A stretch of 64,000 nt of DNA, from assembly GCF_001029265.1 (NCBI RefSeq), contig NZ_CP011856.1:496001-560000 (forward strand), read 5' to 3'. Position 1 is the first letter of the stretch; each line of letters begins with the position of its first letter. Below the pieces are notes generated by a model. That model made no database searches and was not told where the DNA came from. It saw only the letters and a program-made list of their open reading frames with translations. This stretch comes from Spiroplasma eriocheiris (GTDB lineage: Bacteria; Bacillota_I; Bacilli_A; Mycoplasmatales; Mycoplasmataceae). A program made the position numbers and the translations under genes. This document shows positions 1-11,252 of this stretch, one piece after another.

Positions 1-66
1 AACAAATTTTGACTTTTTTAATTTTGTTATTTATTTTCTTAGTATCTTGTATTTTAAACCAAAACG

Positions 67-84
67 AGTTAAGATAGTTAAGAT
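67..84. repeat. short tandem direct repeat upstream of lipoprotein gene
   Basis: Two adjacent copies of the 9-mer GTTAAGATA lie about 40 bases upstream of the lipoprotein start. They sit where an upstream promoter or operator could be. The repeat is seen directly; a regulatory role is only a guess. Confidence 0.35.
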
Positions 85-120
85 AACAAAGAAAATGAGA
101 TATTACCCAGGAGAGAGATT

Positions 121-792
121 ATGAAAAAGTTATTAGCCTTTTTTAGTGCCGTTATTTTGAGCAGTACCTCTGCTAGTTTGCTTAGTGGCTGTCACAATTT
201 TCACGCCGATAACACCATTAAGATTGATAATATTAATTGCCACCTCCCCCAAGTTGAAGTTGCAATTGATCAAAATGCCAATCCTGCGATTACTAACTAT
301 GCAATGGGGACGGATGAAAATGATCATGTTGTGCCCTTAAAAAATATTGTTTATTTAACAACCCAGGGGAAAGTTACTATTTATCGCCAAGAAATTAATG
401 TTGTGAACCGCTGGTTAGCAGACCAGTTAAATTTATTAAATAATTTTAAAAATGAGTTAGTTATTCGTAACCAGGTTTTTTATTCATTTGTCCCCAATTT
501 TTTACCAACAACCCAATTATCATTTCCTGCTAATTTAGCAAAGGTTAACAGCAATTTAATGCATTACCGGGGATATTACACAGATGTTGTTTTCTTTAAT
601 ATTAAGTTTTTACAAGTGGAAGGATTATTACAACCTTCGCAACCAAGTGATGTGGTATTAAAATATCAAATTCAAAAAGTTAAAATTACAAATTTAAAAT
701 ATGGTAATCTTAAAATTCCTTCCTGGTCAGTAATTACTGGTGAAGTTAAAACAAAATCATTAACAATTAAAGTTTCATGGTTAGCAACTTAG
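121..792 (+). CDS. putative lipoprotein, unknown function
   Basis: A 223-residue protein with a classic prolipoprotein signal: a short basic N-terminus (MKK), a hydrophobic stretch, then the lipobox-like LLSGC at about residues 20-24. It should be lipidated on Cys24 and anchored on the outer face of the membrane. The rest is polar with no recognised domain. The start is chosen because a purine-rich GGAGAGAG lies 5 bases upstream and the signal peptide begins immediately. It stands alone ahead of mreB with its own spacing. Mollicutes commonly carry many such lineage-specific surface lipoproteins; no specific role can be inferred. Confidence 0.8.
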   Translation: MKKLLAFFSAVILSSTSASLLSGCHNFHADNTIKIDNINCHLPQVEVAIDQNANPAITNYAMGTDENDHVVPLKNIVYLTTQGKVTIYRQEINVVNRWLADQLNLLNNFKNELVIRNQVFYSFVPNFLPTTQLSFPANLAKVNSNLMHYRGYYTDVVFFNIKFLQVEGLLQPSQPSDVVLKYQIQKVKITNLKYGNLKIPSWSVITGEVKTKSLTIKVSWLAT

Positions 793-857
793 TTTTTAAA
801 ATTCTAAAATTTTGCCTGAAGATTTAATAATAATTATATTTTTTCCTAATTTTTATC

Positions 858-885
858 TTGTTTAATATAAGAATTAGAATATAAT
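858..885 (+). promoter_or_regulatory. sigma-A type promoter of mreB
   Basis: TTGTTT at 858-863 and TATAAT at 880-885 are separated by 16 bases. They are followed by the strong Shine-Dalgarno TTAAGGAGGA at 891-900, 7 bases before the mreB ATG. Consensus-like, but not tested. Confidence 0.6.
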
Positions 886-907
886 TATACTTAAGGAGGA
901 TTTTTAT

Positions 908-1948
908 ATGGCATTGATTAACAATAAGAAACCGACTTTTGTATCAATTGATTTAGGAACAGCATTTACACTTGTTTACATTTCAGGAAGTGGAATTGTT
1001 TATAATGAACCCTCAATTGTTGCTTACAAAATTAAAGAAAATCGAATTATTGCTGTTGGAGCCGAAGCATATAAAATGATCGGAAAAGGTAACAAATCAA
1101 TTCGCATTGTCCGTCCAATGGTTGACGGAGTTATCACAGATATTAGAGCAACTGAAGCCCAATTAAAATATATTTTTAACCGTTTACATGTCTCAAAACA
1201 ATTAAAAGGATCAGTAATGTTACTAGCTTGTCCTAGTGTAATTACAGAATTAGAAAAAAATGCCTTGAAAAAAATTGCTACTAACTTAGGAGCTGACCGT
1301 GTCTTTGTTGAAGAAGAAGTTAAAATGGCAGCCTTAGGTGGGGGAGTTGATATCTATAAACCTAATGGAAACTTAGTTGTTGATATGGGTGGTGGAACAA
1401 CTGATGTTGCGGTGTTATCATCCGGAGATATTGTGCTATCAAAATCAGTTAAAGTTGCTGGTAACTACTTAAATGATGAAATTTTAAAATATGTTCGTAG
1501 TCAATATGGATTAGAAATTGGAATTAAGACAGCCGAAATGATTAAAATTGAAATTGGTAGTTTAGCAAAATATCCTGATGAACGAAAAATGAAAGTATAT
1601 GGTCGTGATGTTGTTTCTGGTTTACCACGAGAAATTGAACTAGTTCCCGAAGAAATTCGTGAAGTTCTAAAAGTTCCAATTTCCCGTATTATTGATTTAA
1701 CAGTTCAAGTTTTAGAAGAAACACCACCAGAATTAGCGGGAGATATTTTTCAAAATGGGATCACCATTTGTGGTGGGGGTGGTTTAATTAAAGGAATTGC
1801 CACTTACTTTGAAGATACTTTACAACTACCAGCTAAAATTGGTGAACAACCATTATTGGCAGTTATTAATGGGACAAAAAAATTTGAATCTGATATTTAT
1901 GATATTATGCGTCAAGAACATATCAAAAACAAAGAATTAGATTATTAA
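908..1948 (+). CDS. mreB: MreB-family actin homolog (one Spiroplasma paralog)
   Basis: A 346-aa bacterial actin of normal family length. Visible ATPase motifs are the phosphate-1 loop SIDLGTAFTLVYIS (about residues 13-26), the phosphate-2 loop VVDMGGGTTDVAVLS (about 157-171) and the adenosine loop ICGGGGLIKG (about 288-297). In Spiroplasma, which has no wall, several MreB paralogs form cytoplasmic filaments that help make the helical cell and drive kinking motility. The usual EEPMAAAIG segment is replaced here by VEEEVKMAALGGG, so the loop between Glu and the following helix differs from walled bacteria. Which numbered paralog (MreB1-5) this is cannot be said from sequence reading alone. It is monocistronic, with promoter, strong RBS and terminator. 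Confidence 0.93.
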   Translation: MALINNKKPTFVSIDLGTAFTLVYISGSGIVYNEPSIVAYKIKENRIIAVGAEAYKMIGKGNKSIRIVRPMVDGVITDIRATEAQLKYIFNRLHVSKQLKGSVMLLACPSVITELEKNALKKIATNLGADRVFVEEEVKMAALGGGVDIYKPNGNLVVDMGGGTTDVAVLSSGDIVLSKSVKVAGNYLNDEILKYVRSQYGLEIGIKTAEMIKIEIGSLAKYPDERKMKVYGRDVVSGLPREIELVPEEIREVLKVPISRIIDLTVQVLEETPPELAGDIFQNGITICGGGGLIKGIATYFEDTLQLPAKIGEQPLLAVINGTKKFESDIYDIMRQEHIKNKELDY

Positions 1949-1981
1949 AAAATAATAATTTAAAAACTATGTTGTTTAATA

Positions 1982-2014
1982 AAAAAATGAATTCTAAAAG
2001 AGAATTCATTTTTT
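1982..2014. terminator. bidirectional intrinsic terminator between mreB and the minus-strand giant gene
   Basis: A perfect stem AAAAAATGAATTCT / AGAATTCATTTTTT surrounds a 5-base loop. It is A-rich on the left and T-rich on the right, so it can end transcription of mreB and of the convergent gene ending at 2024. Confidence 0.85.
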
Positions 2015-2023
2015 ATATAGCGA

Positions 2024-5000
2024 TTATCTAGAAGAATCTTTCTTTGGTGATCAAATCTTTCAAAAACTGTTAGCACTGTTTGTAGTGGTACTATTTGAAT
2101 TTAAGGATGAAAGGGATCCACTTAAATTTTTATTTAGTTGACTAACAAATAGCATATATTTTTTAATATCATTTGATATTTGCTTTACTTTTAATGATAA
2201 TTTATTTTCAATTTGTGATGAGGAACTAAGGCCATTTAGCATATTTTCAGGTAACATCTTAGCAATTTCTTTTATAAGTTGATATTTGTCTTCCGCTATT
2301 AAATTACTAATAATTTCTTGTGGATCATCAAAACTTTGATATTTATTAAATAAGGGTGTAGAATTAAGTTTCGAATTTATATCTGTATTATTTTGAATAA
2401 TTACTGGTTTATTCTTATCATTCTCTCAATCTTTAGTACTTTTTTTCCCCACTTGATCAAGAACATTTGAATAAGGTTCACATGCTTTTATTATTGTTAA
2501 TAGTGCATATTTAATAATTTTATTTGCAGTTTCATCATCATTAATTTTATTATGAAGATCTACATTTTTAGTTAAAATAATTAGTTGTACCCAGGTTTTA
2601 AAATCATTTATTTTTTTATTTTTAAATTCTTTTTTGTAGCTGACATATGGTTCATGAAACTCAGTTTTTGTTTTCCATTGCTGCTTAATCTTTCAGGTTT
2701 CTAATTTTTTCAAATAATTTTCAATAAAATCATCTTTGATGTCAGAACTTACAACATTAGTTGTCAAGTTGCCTATTTCTTGTTCTAATTTTGCTATCTT
2801 TTGTATTAAATTTTCTTTTTCTTTGTCTATGTTTTTATTTTCTTCTATTTTCTTGCTTATAGAATTTCAAACAGATTGGAATACTATTACTTGATTATGG
2901 TTTAATGTTTCATTTCCGCTTAAATTAAGAATCGTCTTAAATAAACTATCTTTATCGAAAGAAAAGGTTTCTAACTTAGCAATAAAGTTCTTCATTACTT
3001 CAAAATCTTTCAGTTTTGTTTCTAGTTCTTTATCTAGTGTTTCTTGGTGAATTTTTTGTTGTTTTTCTAGTTCTGTTTCTAGTTCTTTTAGTTTATCAGT
3101 TCCAATTTCAATTTCTTTTTTGTACTTTTCTATGACTATTCCAAACTCTTTGTTTAATAATATATTTAGCTTGTTATTATTTTCATTTAATTTTGTTATT
3201 GAACCAAAAATTTGCTGAGCATTTTTTTCACAAAAAAGTTGGACTAATGAATTAATGTCAGAAAATAGGGATGTTTCTCTTTTCAAAGGTATTTGGTCAT
3301 CATCAAGTTTTTTTAATTTTAAGTTATTGGAAATTAATTCATCAATTAAAATCTGGATTGTATCTAACAAATTAGATGCTATATATTTTTGATCATTAGA
3401 ATTTAATGATTCTAGATTAAAGGCCTCCAAATGCATATCAATTTTATTTCAATCAATAAGAAGGTTATGATAGGGGAGAGTATCAATATTTTCAAAATCA
3501 ATTGTTTTTCCCAAATGATTTAAGATGGCATTATTAAAATCATTTATTTCTAAATTTAACTTGTCGTGGTTTTCGATCACTGCATGTATTATTTCACAAA
3601 AAATAGCTTTAATGTCTCTTAAAATGCTTATTATGTATTGGTCAAAACTATATTGATCATCATTTTTAATTTCAGTTTTATTTTTTGAAATTATTTCATC
3701 AATTTTTTCTTTTTCATTAATAATTTTTTGTTGAATGAACCTTATTTTCTTAATCATTTCATGACCTTTATTTTTAAAGATTGATTCTTGATATTTTTCG
3801 TTTTGTGCGTCAAAAATTTCAGATTTTATTTGATGCAAAATTTCATAAGGGATCATAAATCAATTAGAAAAATTATCTTTTTTAAATGTTTCATCAGGAT
3901 TATTAGTATCATAAAGTTCAGCAAAATATCTAAAATAACTTAATGAATTAATTTTATTAGTGCATTCATAGTATTTTTGAATGATGTCATAAGTTGGTAA
4001 TTTGTGTTCAAGGCTAGTAGATGACATTTCAAAAGTTGTTGATTCATTATGTTTAGTAATTCTATCTAAATTTTTAATAATTAAATTTTCAAGGTCTGCT
4101 GCAAGGGCTTTGTTGTTTGTTAATCCAACTGTCTGCAAAAAATCTATTTCAAATTGTGACATCTCAGTTTTAATTTCTTGAAGAATTTTTTCAGCAAAAT
4201 CATCATTGGTAAATTTAAGCAAGTATATTTTAGGACCAAAATAATTAAATAATCTCATAAATTCATGATTGTACTTTGATTTTAATAAATAATGATATCG
4301 GTATCATTCATTTTTTGAATCATCATTATTTTCTAATGTACTAGCCTTAGATACTAAAAAATCTTCATAAAGAGCATCTGTCGTCGCGATATATTCTTCA
4401 TTATTTTTAAACATATTTTGCAAAAATTGTTCTAAATCAGGATAATCTTTTAATAAAGTTCTTTGTTCCGCTTCAAGATTTTCAATTAATGTTGTATAAA
4501 ACGCAGGTTTTTTTAAATTACTTAATTGGAAGGTTAATAATTCATCTTCTTTTTCTTTAAAAGATATATTATTTTTATCAAGCGATTTTTTCTCAATAAA
4601 ATTATCAATTAAAGCATAACCAGTTTGATACCAATGATGAAAGCTTAATTGATTAACATTTAAAATATCAAATTCTTTAAAAAAGTTTTGAGGTAGACTT
4701 CGTTCTTTATAAAATGCAAAACGATATTGACTTTGTTTTTGCGAACTATATTTCTTTTTCATTGAATTTATGTTATCTTCAGGAAAATTTTGCTGCTCTA
4801 AAAATCCCACAAATTTATTGTCAAATTGGTTGAGTTCATGTATTCATTCTGGTGGGTTGGTTTGGTCATAAATTGGAATAATTTGGTTAGTATGGTCTTC
4901 AATAGATTGAGTAGTTATCGCTAGTTTTGCAATAATATTTTTACATTTTTTTTGATCATTAGGAACTATCAGATGAATAAGATTTGTATAATTTTTATTA

Positions 5001-6428
5001 CATAGTGTTATTGATTCTAATAACTTGTCTTCATTTTTTTGTAATATTTCAAACTGAGTCTTAATAGCGAATCAATCAATATTATCGGTTTCACCCATTT
5101 TTATTTTTATTAAAAGATTTTGTAAGATAAAGATCTGTGTTTTTTGATAATTGCTAATAAATTCTTTTAAATTATCTCAATAACTAGTTTCCAGATGATT
5201 AATTAGTTTTTCTATCATTAAATCTTTGTCAGGGGTTTTAAGGAGCTGTTGCCAGATATTGTTAATAGTAGCTAAACTAAAGTTTTCAAAATATTCCAAG
5301 TCTACATTTAACGCGGGAATGAATGTTATATAATTAGTTATTAATTCATATTGTTCAGTTATTGATGTTTTATTTTCTAAGATTTGCGTCATTTCTGTTA
5401 TTTTTTTTGCTAATTCATCTTTTTCTGGGATCAATAAATAATCATAGACTTCGGTAATATGATGTTCTTGAATTAGTGCTAGATCATCAAGATATTGCAA
5501 ATATCTAACTGATTCAAAAATTTCCTGGTCACTATTTTTAATAAATTCTTCAATTTCAGCAATTTTCTCATTTAGATTTTCATTTTCTATACTAAGATTA
5601 GCGATAGTATTTAATTCATCATTTATCATATTGTTCATTTGCTGATAGTTTTCTAATGAATAATTTTTATTTTTAGCCACACAAGCTTCTAAACAACTAA
5701 GTAAGTTAGTAAGGATTTTTTGGCGGATATTAACTGGTCAAAATTTTAAACTTTCAAGTTCAAAAACCATTGTTTCATCAAAATGATTATTTTCTTCAGC
5801 TTCATCATCTACGAATTTATATAAGTTTTTGGGAATTGCATCATAATAGTTTTCTTTTAAAAAAATGTTAAAGTTTCCCACTGCAGATATTATGAATTCT
5901 GCATCTAAAATATTTTCCCTTAATTTATTTAATTCATTTAGATCAAAATATTCTGTTGGCTCGATTCGATTGATGTGTTCTTTTCCAACCATAAATTCAG
6001 CAATGCCAAAACGTAGATTTTTTGATCAAGTCGTTAAAATTTCTATTACTTTTGTCAAAATTATAAGAATATTAGTTAATAAATTAACAATTTTTGAGTT
6101 TTTCTTTTTTTTCATTTCTAACTCTAATTTAGTTAGTTTTTTTTGGTAAGATTTAAGATTTGCTAGAGTTTTGTTTAATTCTTCTGTTGTGATTTGATAG
6201 TTTTTATCTTGTAAAAAGTTCTTTATTTTTACAATATCGTTCATTAGGTCTTCATTTTTTAATAATTCATCACTATATTTTACTGTTTCATTGTAAAAGT
6301 CATCATAAGCAAAGATAAAATTTTCATCGTCAATAATTTCCGGATGTTCTTGATAAATTATTAAGTCTTTTGCAAAATTCTCAATTTTTTTTTTTTTTTT
6401 GTTTTACTGTATTATTATTTGTTTCCAT
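2024..6428 (-). CDS. giant helical protein of unknown function (about 1467 aa), frame interrupted in an A16 tract
   Basis: Reading TGA as Trp, one continuous minus-strand frame runs from about 6384 to TAA at 2024-2026. The best start is ATG 6428-6426, with AGGAA about 9 bases upstream, but it is one base out of frame with the body. The two frames join only if the A16 run (6385-6400) is read as 15 or 18. The encoded N-terminus would then be METNNNTVKQKKKK. The protein is rich in Asn, Lys, Ile and Glu, with many heptad-like Leu/Ile/Glu/Lys stretches (for example near 2900-3200), so it should be largely alpha-helical or coiled coil. No signal peptide or convincing membrane segment is visible, so it is predicted cytoplasmic. 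It shares its gene architecture (leader hairpin, great size) with the genes at 26000 and 32115, but I see no clear residue-level homology with them. Function unknown. Confidence 0.75.
6385..6400 (-). repeat. homopolymer A16 (coding strand) controlling the frame of the giant gene
   Basis: Sixteen uninterrupted T on the plus strand (A on the coding strand) fall 9-10 codons after the start. With 16 A the ORF from ATG 6428 shifts out of the long frame; with 15 or 18 it stays in. Tracts of this length are prone to slippage during replication and transcription, and to sequencing error. Confidence 0.8.
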
Positions 6429-6470
6429 GTTAAAGTTTCCTAATTGTCTTTCTATTTTTTCTAAATAAAT

Positions 6471-6504
6471 AAAAAAACCGTAAAAATATTGTTTACTTTT
6501 ACGG
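6471..6504 (-). promoter_or_regulatory. terminator-like leader hairpin upstream of the giant gene
   Basis: On the minus strand CCGTAAAA and TTTTACGG form an 8-bp stem at 6504-6478, followed directly by seven T (complement of 6477-6471). The RBS and start of the giant gene come about 45 bases later. It is therefore in the 5' untranslated region of that gene and could attenuate it. Confidence 0.65.
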
Positions 6505-6883
6505 CCTTTGTGTGCTCTAATATGTTTTCATTTGTTTATAAATGTGAATAATTTATTTATTCGCTACAAGTATATCAAATAATTAAAATAGTAATAAAAA
6601 ATAAGAGTAATTATATTTAAACAAGTTTGATGTTTGAAGTTAATTAATATTTAATGTGGTAAAAAAGGCTAATTTTATCGGGTTTTTTAAAATACTTGAC
6701 ATTTTTTACTTGCTTTTTCAATTATTTTTAATTATACTAATTCTTATATAAAGGAATTATTTAATAAATTTAAATAAATGATATGCCAATAAATTAGATA
6801 TCTAGATTTACTTTAAATTATAATTCATTTTGAGTTTAAAGTAATTTTAGTAATATACTTTTATTTAAATTAAGAGGACTACA
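6505..6883. other. divergent intergenic region with inverted repeats
   Basis: About 380 bases with no gene separate the minus-strand giant gene from the permease. The stretch should hold both promoters. It contains TTACTTTAAA (6808-6817) and its inverted copy TTTAAAGTAA (6835-6844) flanking a 17-base A/T spacer, ahead of the permease RBS. A further weak dyad lies near 6527-6550. No tRNA or ORF is visible. Confidence 0.5.
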
Positions 6884-8687
6884 ATGCCTTTATCAAGTTT
6901 ATTATTTAATATCTTTTGAAAAAGAAAGGAGTATTTTAAAAAAATAAAAAACTCTGCGAAAACTGAAAATAGGATAGTTAGTGGGGAAAAAAGAAGTTTA
7001 GTTTGCAAGAGTTGGTATGATTAGGTTTTAACTATACTTGTGGAATTGCTTTTACTTCAGTTTATGCAACGCTAATGATATCATCGGAAAAACATGATGG
7101 GTTATTTTTAGGAATGCACATGATTTGAATCTTTTTAATTGAAGGATTGGTGGCGGGAACTTGTGCGTGAGCTTTTAATAAATTATCGCGGGTACACCCA
7201 GCAGGCAATGGGGCCGCTTATATTTATGTGCGTAGTAATTTTGGTAAATTTTGAGGTTGATTTATTTCTTTTTTACAATATACCACTTTACCAATTATTG
7301 TTACTTCACAAATTGTCTCAATGATTAGATTAAACTTTGTGGGATCAGGAACCTTTTTAGATACCAAAGATAGTTTAGGAAATTGAGCTAATTTAACATG
7401 AGATGCTGTTGGGGTCTTTGTCTATATGTTAGTCTCATGTACTTTATTTTTAGGAATGAAAATGTTAAAACGCTATTTAAATGCTTCAAGTTATATTAAA
7501 TGAGGTTCAACTGCGTTATTATTTATTGCATTAATTGCGATGTTTGCCTTAAATGGCACTCCAGCATGAGATTTAAACGCTAGTAGTAAGTATACCCAAT
7601 TAAATCCGAGCAATTTTTCTACTGCTTTTACCTCGTGTTTCTTTTTCTTCCTTGGTTTTGAAACATATGCGACAATTGGAAAAAACGTTAAAAATCCCGA
7701 ACGAAATATTGGACGTAGTATTATTTGAACGATGCTATTATCAACTATCTTTTATGTGGTGGTAACTATTCTAATGTTAGGAGCAATTGGCGGGGAATTT
7801 AGTAATAATCCTAATTTACAAGTCTTTCGGCTATTAGGGGATCATGCGGGAAGTTGGTTATATTATATTGGTGTTATTATTATGTTAATTTGTACTGTAT
7901 CATTAAAAGCGAATGCGGCAATGCAAAATGCCTTATATTCAGGGTCAATTTTGGAACCGTTTGCGGTAGAGGGAATTTTCCCAGCCAAATATCAAGAATT
8001 AACAAAAGATAACATTCCGTTTCGTGCATCATTTTTAAACTTAGTAATTACCTTAATTTTTGCCATTATTTGACTATTTATCCCCGATATTATTCAAGGG
8101 GCGACTGGTGGAGACTCGGTGTTCTCCTATGCCGCAATTGTCGGAGAAGCCTCATTAATTATGATTATTATTTATGTTTTTGTAATTGCCACGGCTTTAA
8201 AATTAGGATTTACTAAAAAATGAAAGTGACAATTTGGGAAATGATCGCTTGAATGTTAGTGTTTGTTTTCTTAATTTGACAATTTATTCAGTTTTTTATT
8301 GATTTAGGAAAATCATATGATAGTGCCATTGCTCAGTTAGGGACCAAGGATTCAGCAGCGGGAGTAGCTGCCCTGGTTTCAAATACCATTGAAGTTGCTT
8401 ACATTCTAGCGATGATTCTCTTTGCAATTATTTGATATTTTGTTTATTATATTCCTAAATACAAAGCAAGATTGCAAAAAGATCCAACTATTCAACAAAC
8501 TTTAGATGCGCAATTTGTAGTGGTTGATGATTGACACTATGTAATGAAAGAAATTCAAGATGAATTAGATAACTATTTAGTTCGGAACAAGGCAATTCAT
8601 CATAACCAAGATAATGAAAATCTTCAGGATGCGCTTCATATTCGTGAAGAAGCCCTTACCTTAGAAGGAGATTTACGAGAAGAATAA
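6884..8687 (+). pseudogene. APC-family amino acid permease, two frameshifts
   Basis: A transporter of about 601 aa if two single-base losses are restored. It begins at ATG 6884 (RBS AGAGGA). The frame must shift near 6983-6992 (GGGG/A6) to reach the conserved SLQELVWLGFNYTCGIAF, and again at the A6 tract 8215-8220 to reach the last membrane helices and the acidic cytoplasmic tail. Both repairs need one extra base and restore co-linearity with the neighbour at 8763. About 12 membrane helices are expected, with APC-type NGAAYIYVRSNFGKFWG and FFFFLGFETYATIG segments. The substrate is unknown, but amino-acid/proton symport is typical of the superfamily. The gene may be decaying, or the assembly may have lost bases in homopolymers. 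A downstream TTG start at 7003 is a less likely alternative. Confidence 0.75.
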
Positions 8688-8700
8688 TTACTAACTTAGG

Positions 8701-8733
8701 GAGATGATAGATTTATTATCTCGCTCTTTTTTT
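8701..8733 (+). terminator. intrinsic terminator after permease 1
   Basis: The stem GAGATGATA (8701-8709) pairs with TATTATCTC (8714-8722), with one G-U pair and a 4-base loop. A run of T follows. Confidence 0.75.
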
Positions 8734-8762
8734 ACTAATTATTAAATAGAAAGGATTTAAAA

Positions 8763-10400
8763 ATGGAAAAAAAAGGATTTTGGACAAAAATGAAATTCTG
8801 GTTCAAAACATCAAAACCGGAAAAAAGTAAAATTAGTTTAGCGGAATTAGTTTGAATTGGGTTTAACTATACTTGTGGAATTGCGTTTCCAATGTCATTT
8901 ATTTCAATATATTACTGGCAAACTGGGGGGTTAGGCCTACATATTTTATGAATTATTTTATTAGGAGCCTTAATGGCATGGGGGAGCGCCTGGGCTTTTG
9001 CCAAATGTAGTAAGGTTTACCACGATACTAATGGTGGGGCTTATGTTTATGTCCGTGGAGTCTTTGGTCGTTTTTGTGGTTGGTTAATTGGTTTTATCCA
9101 ATATATTACCTTACCTTCGACAATTATTGTCACTATTATTTCAATGTTTCGGACTAATTTAGACCAACTACCAATTTTTGCGTGAGCTCCGAAACGATGA
9201 GAAAATCTAATTATTGATAGTATTGGAATCTTAATTTATGCTTTAGTTGCTAGTTGTATGTACTTTGGAATGAAAGGGTTTCGTTGATTTGTTAATTTAT
9301 CGGGAATTATTAAATGGGGTTCAACTATTTTCTTAATTATTTGTGCCATTATTTTAATGGCTCAAAATGGTCATGTTGCTTTTAGCGAGGCCGCCCGGGG
9401 AACAAAAAACTTATCCTTTACGGTTGACAAGTTTAATAATGCTTTTAGTAGTTTCTTTTATTTCTTTGTTGGCTTTGAAACATTTATTGTGGTTGCCAAA
9501 AATGTTAAAAATCCCCAACGAAATTTTGGGCGCGGAATTTTAATTATTTTAGCGATTGCAACAATTTTTTACTTAGTAGTTACCGTCTTTATTATTGGAG
9601 CCATTACGGAAGGTGGTATTAACCATAATGGGTGAAGTTCAGGAACAAGTAATTATAATCCTAATAACGTTGTTGCTGGGGTTGCCGGAACCACCGGAAT
9701 GGTAATTTTGGTCATTTGTACTTTATCATTAAAACTAAACGGCGCAATGCAAAATTCCTTATATTCGGGAGGAATGATTGAACCATTAGCAAAAGAAGGA
9801 TATATTAGTGAAAAATTAGCTGTCTTAGATAAAGAAAATATTGCAATGCGAGCAAGTACTGTTAACTTAATTATTACAATTATTGCTTGTATTATTATGC
9901 TAGTAATCCCTGATGCAATCGGTTCGGGCTTTGATTTTGGAACCGTCTTAGGATTCTCAACAAATATTACGATTGTTATTTATATTTTTGTGTTAGCAGC
10001 ATGTTGTGTGATGGGCTTTCGTCGTCAATTAAAAATTAAAGTTTGAGAATGAATTTTATTTAGTATTACGTTTATTTTTTTAACAATCCAATTTATTATT
10101 TTTAATTATCAAATGATTACCACAATGATTAATGAAACCGGCGCAACTTTAGCCGCCACTTTAATTGAATTTTTAATGTTTTGATTCTTTGTTGCGGTAG
10201 CCGTGGGGTGGTATTTTATTTATTATTTGCCAAAACTACGTGATCGGTTAAAAAATAACCCTGCTTTGCAAGTTCAATTAGATGCTGAATTTTTACCAAT
10301 GACAGAACAAGAAGCCGCGCAGCATTTACTAAATGAAAGTGCCGCGGAATTAGAACGGATTGCAATTATTGAAGAAGAAACCAAAAGTGTTACAACTTAA
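8763..10400 (+). CDS. APC-family amino acid permease
   Basis: A 545-aa multi-spanning transporter in one open frame with TGA as Trp. It is a tandem paralog of the broken gene just upstream: both share the LVWxGFNYTCGIAF N-terminal segment, the NGGAYVYVRGVFGRFCGW loop, the FVGFETFIVVAKNVKNPQRN helix and a charged C-terminal tail after the last helix. Members of the amino acid-polyamine-organocation superfamily import amino acids or exchange them across the membrane, which suits an organism with few biosynthetic pathways. The substrate cannot be named. The start ATG follows AAAGGA by 7-8 bases. It has its own terminator. Confidence 0.85.
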
Positions 10401-10405
10401 ATTAT

Positions 10406-10450
10406 AAAATTTACCAGGTTTTAAAGTTAGAATCTTGGTAAATTTTATTT
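10406..10450 (+). terminator. intrinsic terminator after permease 2
   Basis: AAAATTTACCAGG (10406-10418) pairs with CTTGGTAAATTTT (10434-10446) except for one G-U pair, followed by ATTT. Confidence 0.7.
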
Positions 10451-10552
10451 ACTATTCATTTTGTTAAGATATAATATTAGTAAGAAAAAGGTTAGTATTA
10501 TCTAGCGGTTAGATTCATCATAGAACTAAAACTTATGGGAGGTTTATTTTAA

Positions 10553-11182
10553 ATGTCAAATTTATTTGGAAATTCAATGACAATGAATATTATTTTAGTT
10601 GTGATTGTAGTAGCAGTTATTATTTTTGCGGTAGTTTCGTCGGTAATGGGAAAGAAAGCCCAAAAATTAGAGCGGGAAAAACGGAAAAAACAAGTTAAAG
10701 ATAAAATTAAACAATATATTAAAGAAACTGATAATCGTAAAAATTTACGCTTAGAATATGAAAAAGTTATTCCCCGCAAAGGGAAAGAATATAAATACCG
10801 TGATATTTTTGATGTAATTGTTGATATTTACGAGGCAAAAACAAATAATTTTTTAGAACAAAAAGCGTTTGAAATTGAAGGAATTTCAAAAAAAATTAGT
10901 AAAAAACAATATGAAACAACGTGAACTGTTAACCAAGAAATTGATTTAGAAGAAGCTAAACGCCGCATTAATATTATTGAAAAGAAAGTTAAGTTAACAA
11001 AAGAAGAAAAAAAAGCCCAAAAAGAACAAACCAAAAAAGAAATTGAACAACAACGTCAAGAAATGTTAAAAAAACGGGAAGAAGAACGCAATTTACGAAA
11101 AGCTGGTAAAAAAACAGCGGGTAGTGATTACCCCGAAGATAAACCAAAACCAAAAGTTGAAAAATTTGTGCCCCGCAAATAA
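10553..11182 (+). CDS. membrane-anchored coiled-coil protein, unknown
   Basis: A 209-aa protein. Residues about 11-33 (MNIILVVIVVAVIIFAVVSS) form a single membrane anchor, followed by a very basic and acidic charged region (KKAQKLEREKRKKQ onward) that should be coiled coil, ending in a proline/lysine-rich tail. One TGA Trp lies at about 10921. The RBS GGGAGG precedes the ATG. A good TATAAT-like box lies near 10470. The long cytoplasmic charged tail suggests a scaffold or tether, but I do not recognise the family. Confidence 0.7.
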
Positions 11183-11186
11183 AAGT

Positions 11187-11212
11187 AAATTCAAGTTTGA
11201 ATTTATTTTTTT
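11187..11212 (+). terminator. intrinsic terminator
   Basis: AAATTCAA and TTGAATTT are near-adjacent inverted repeats, followed by ATTTTTTTG. Confidence 0.55.
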
Positions 11213-11252
11213 GTTTTATTAGTATAATTAATTTAGTTGGAGGTTAATAAAA

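Noticed and set aside
5865-6149. Plus-strand ORF opposite the giant gene
   Set aside because: Antisense shadow of a well-supported frame.
2060-6244. Eight separate small minus-strand ORFs
   Set aside because: They lie in one frame joined by TGA. With Trp for TGA no TAA or TAG interrupts, so they are one gene.
7139-7324. ORF of 61 codons inside permease 1
   Set aside because: It is in a different frame from the conserved permease motifs and has no RBS.
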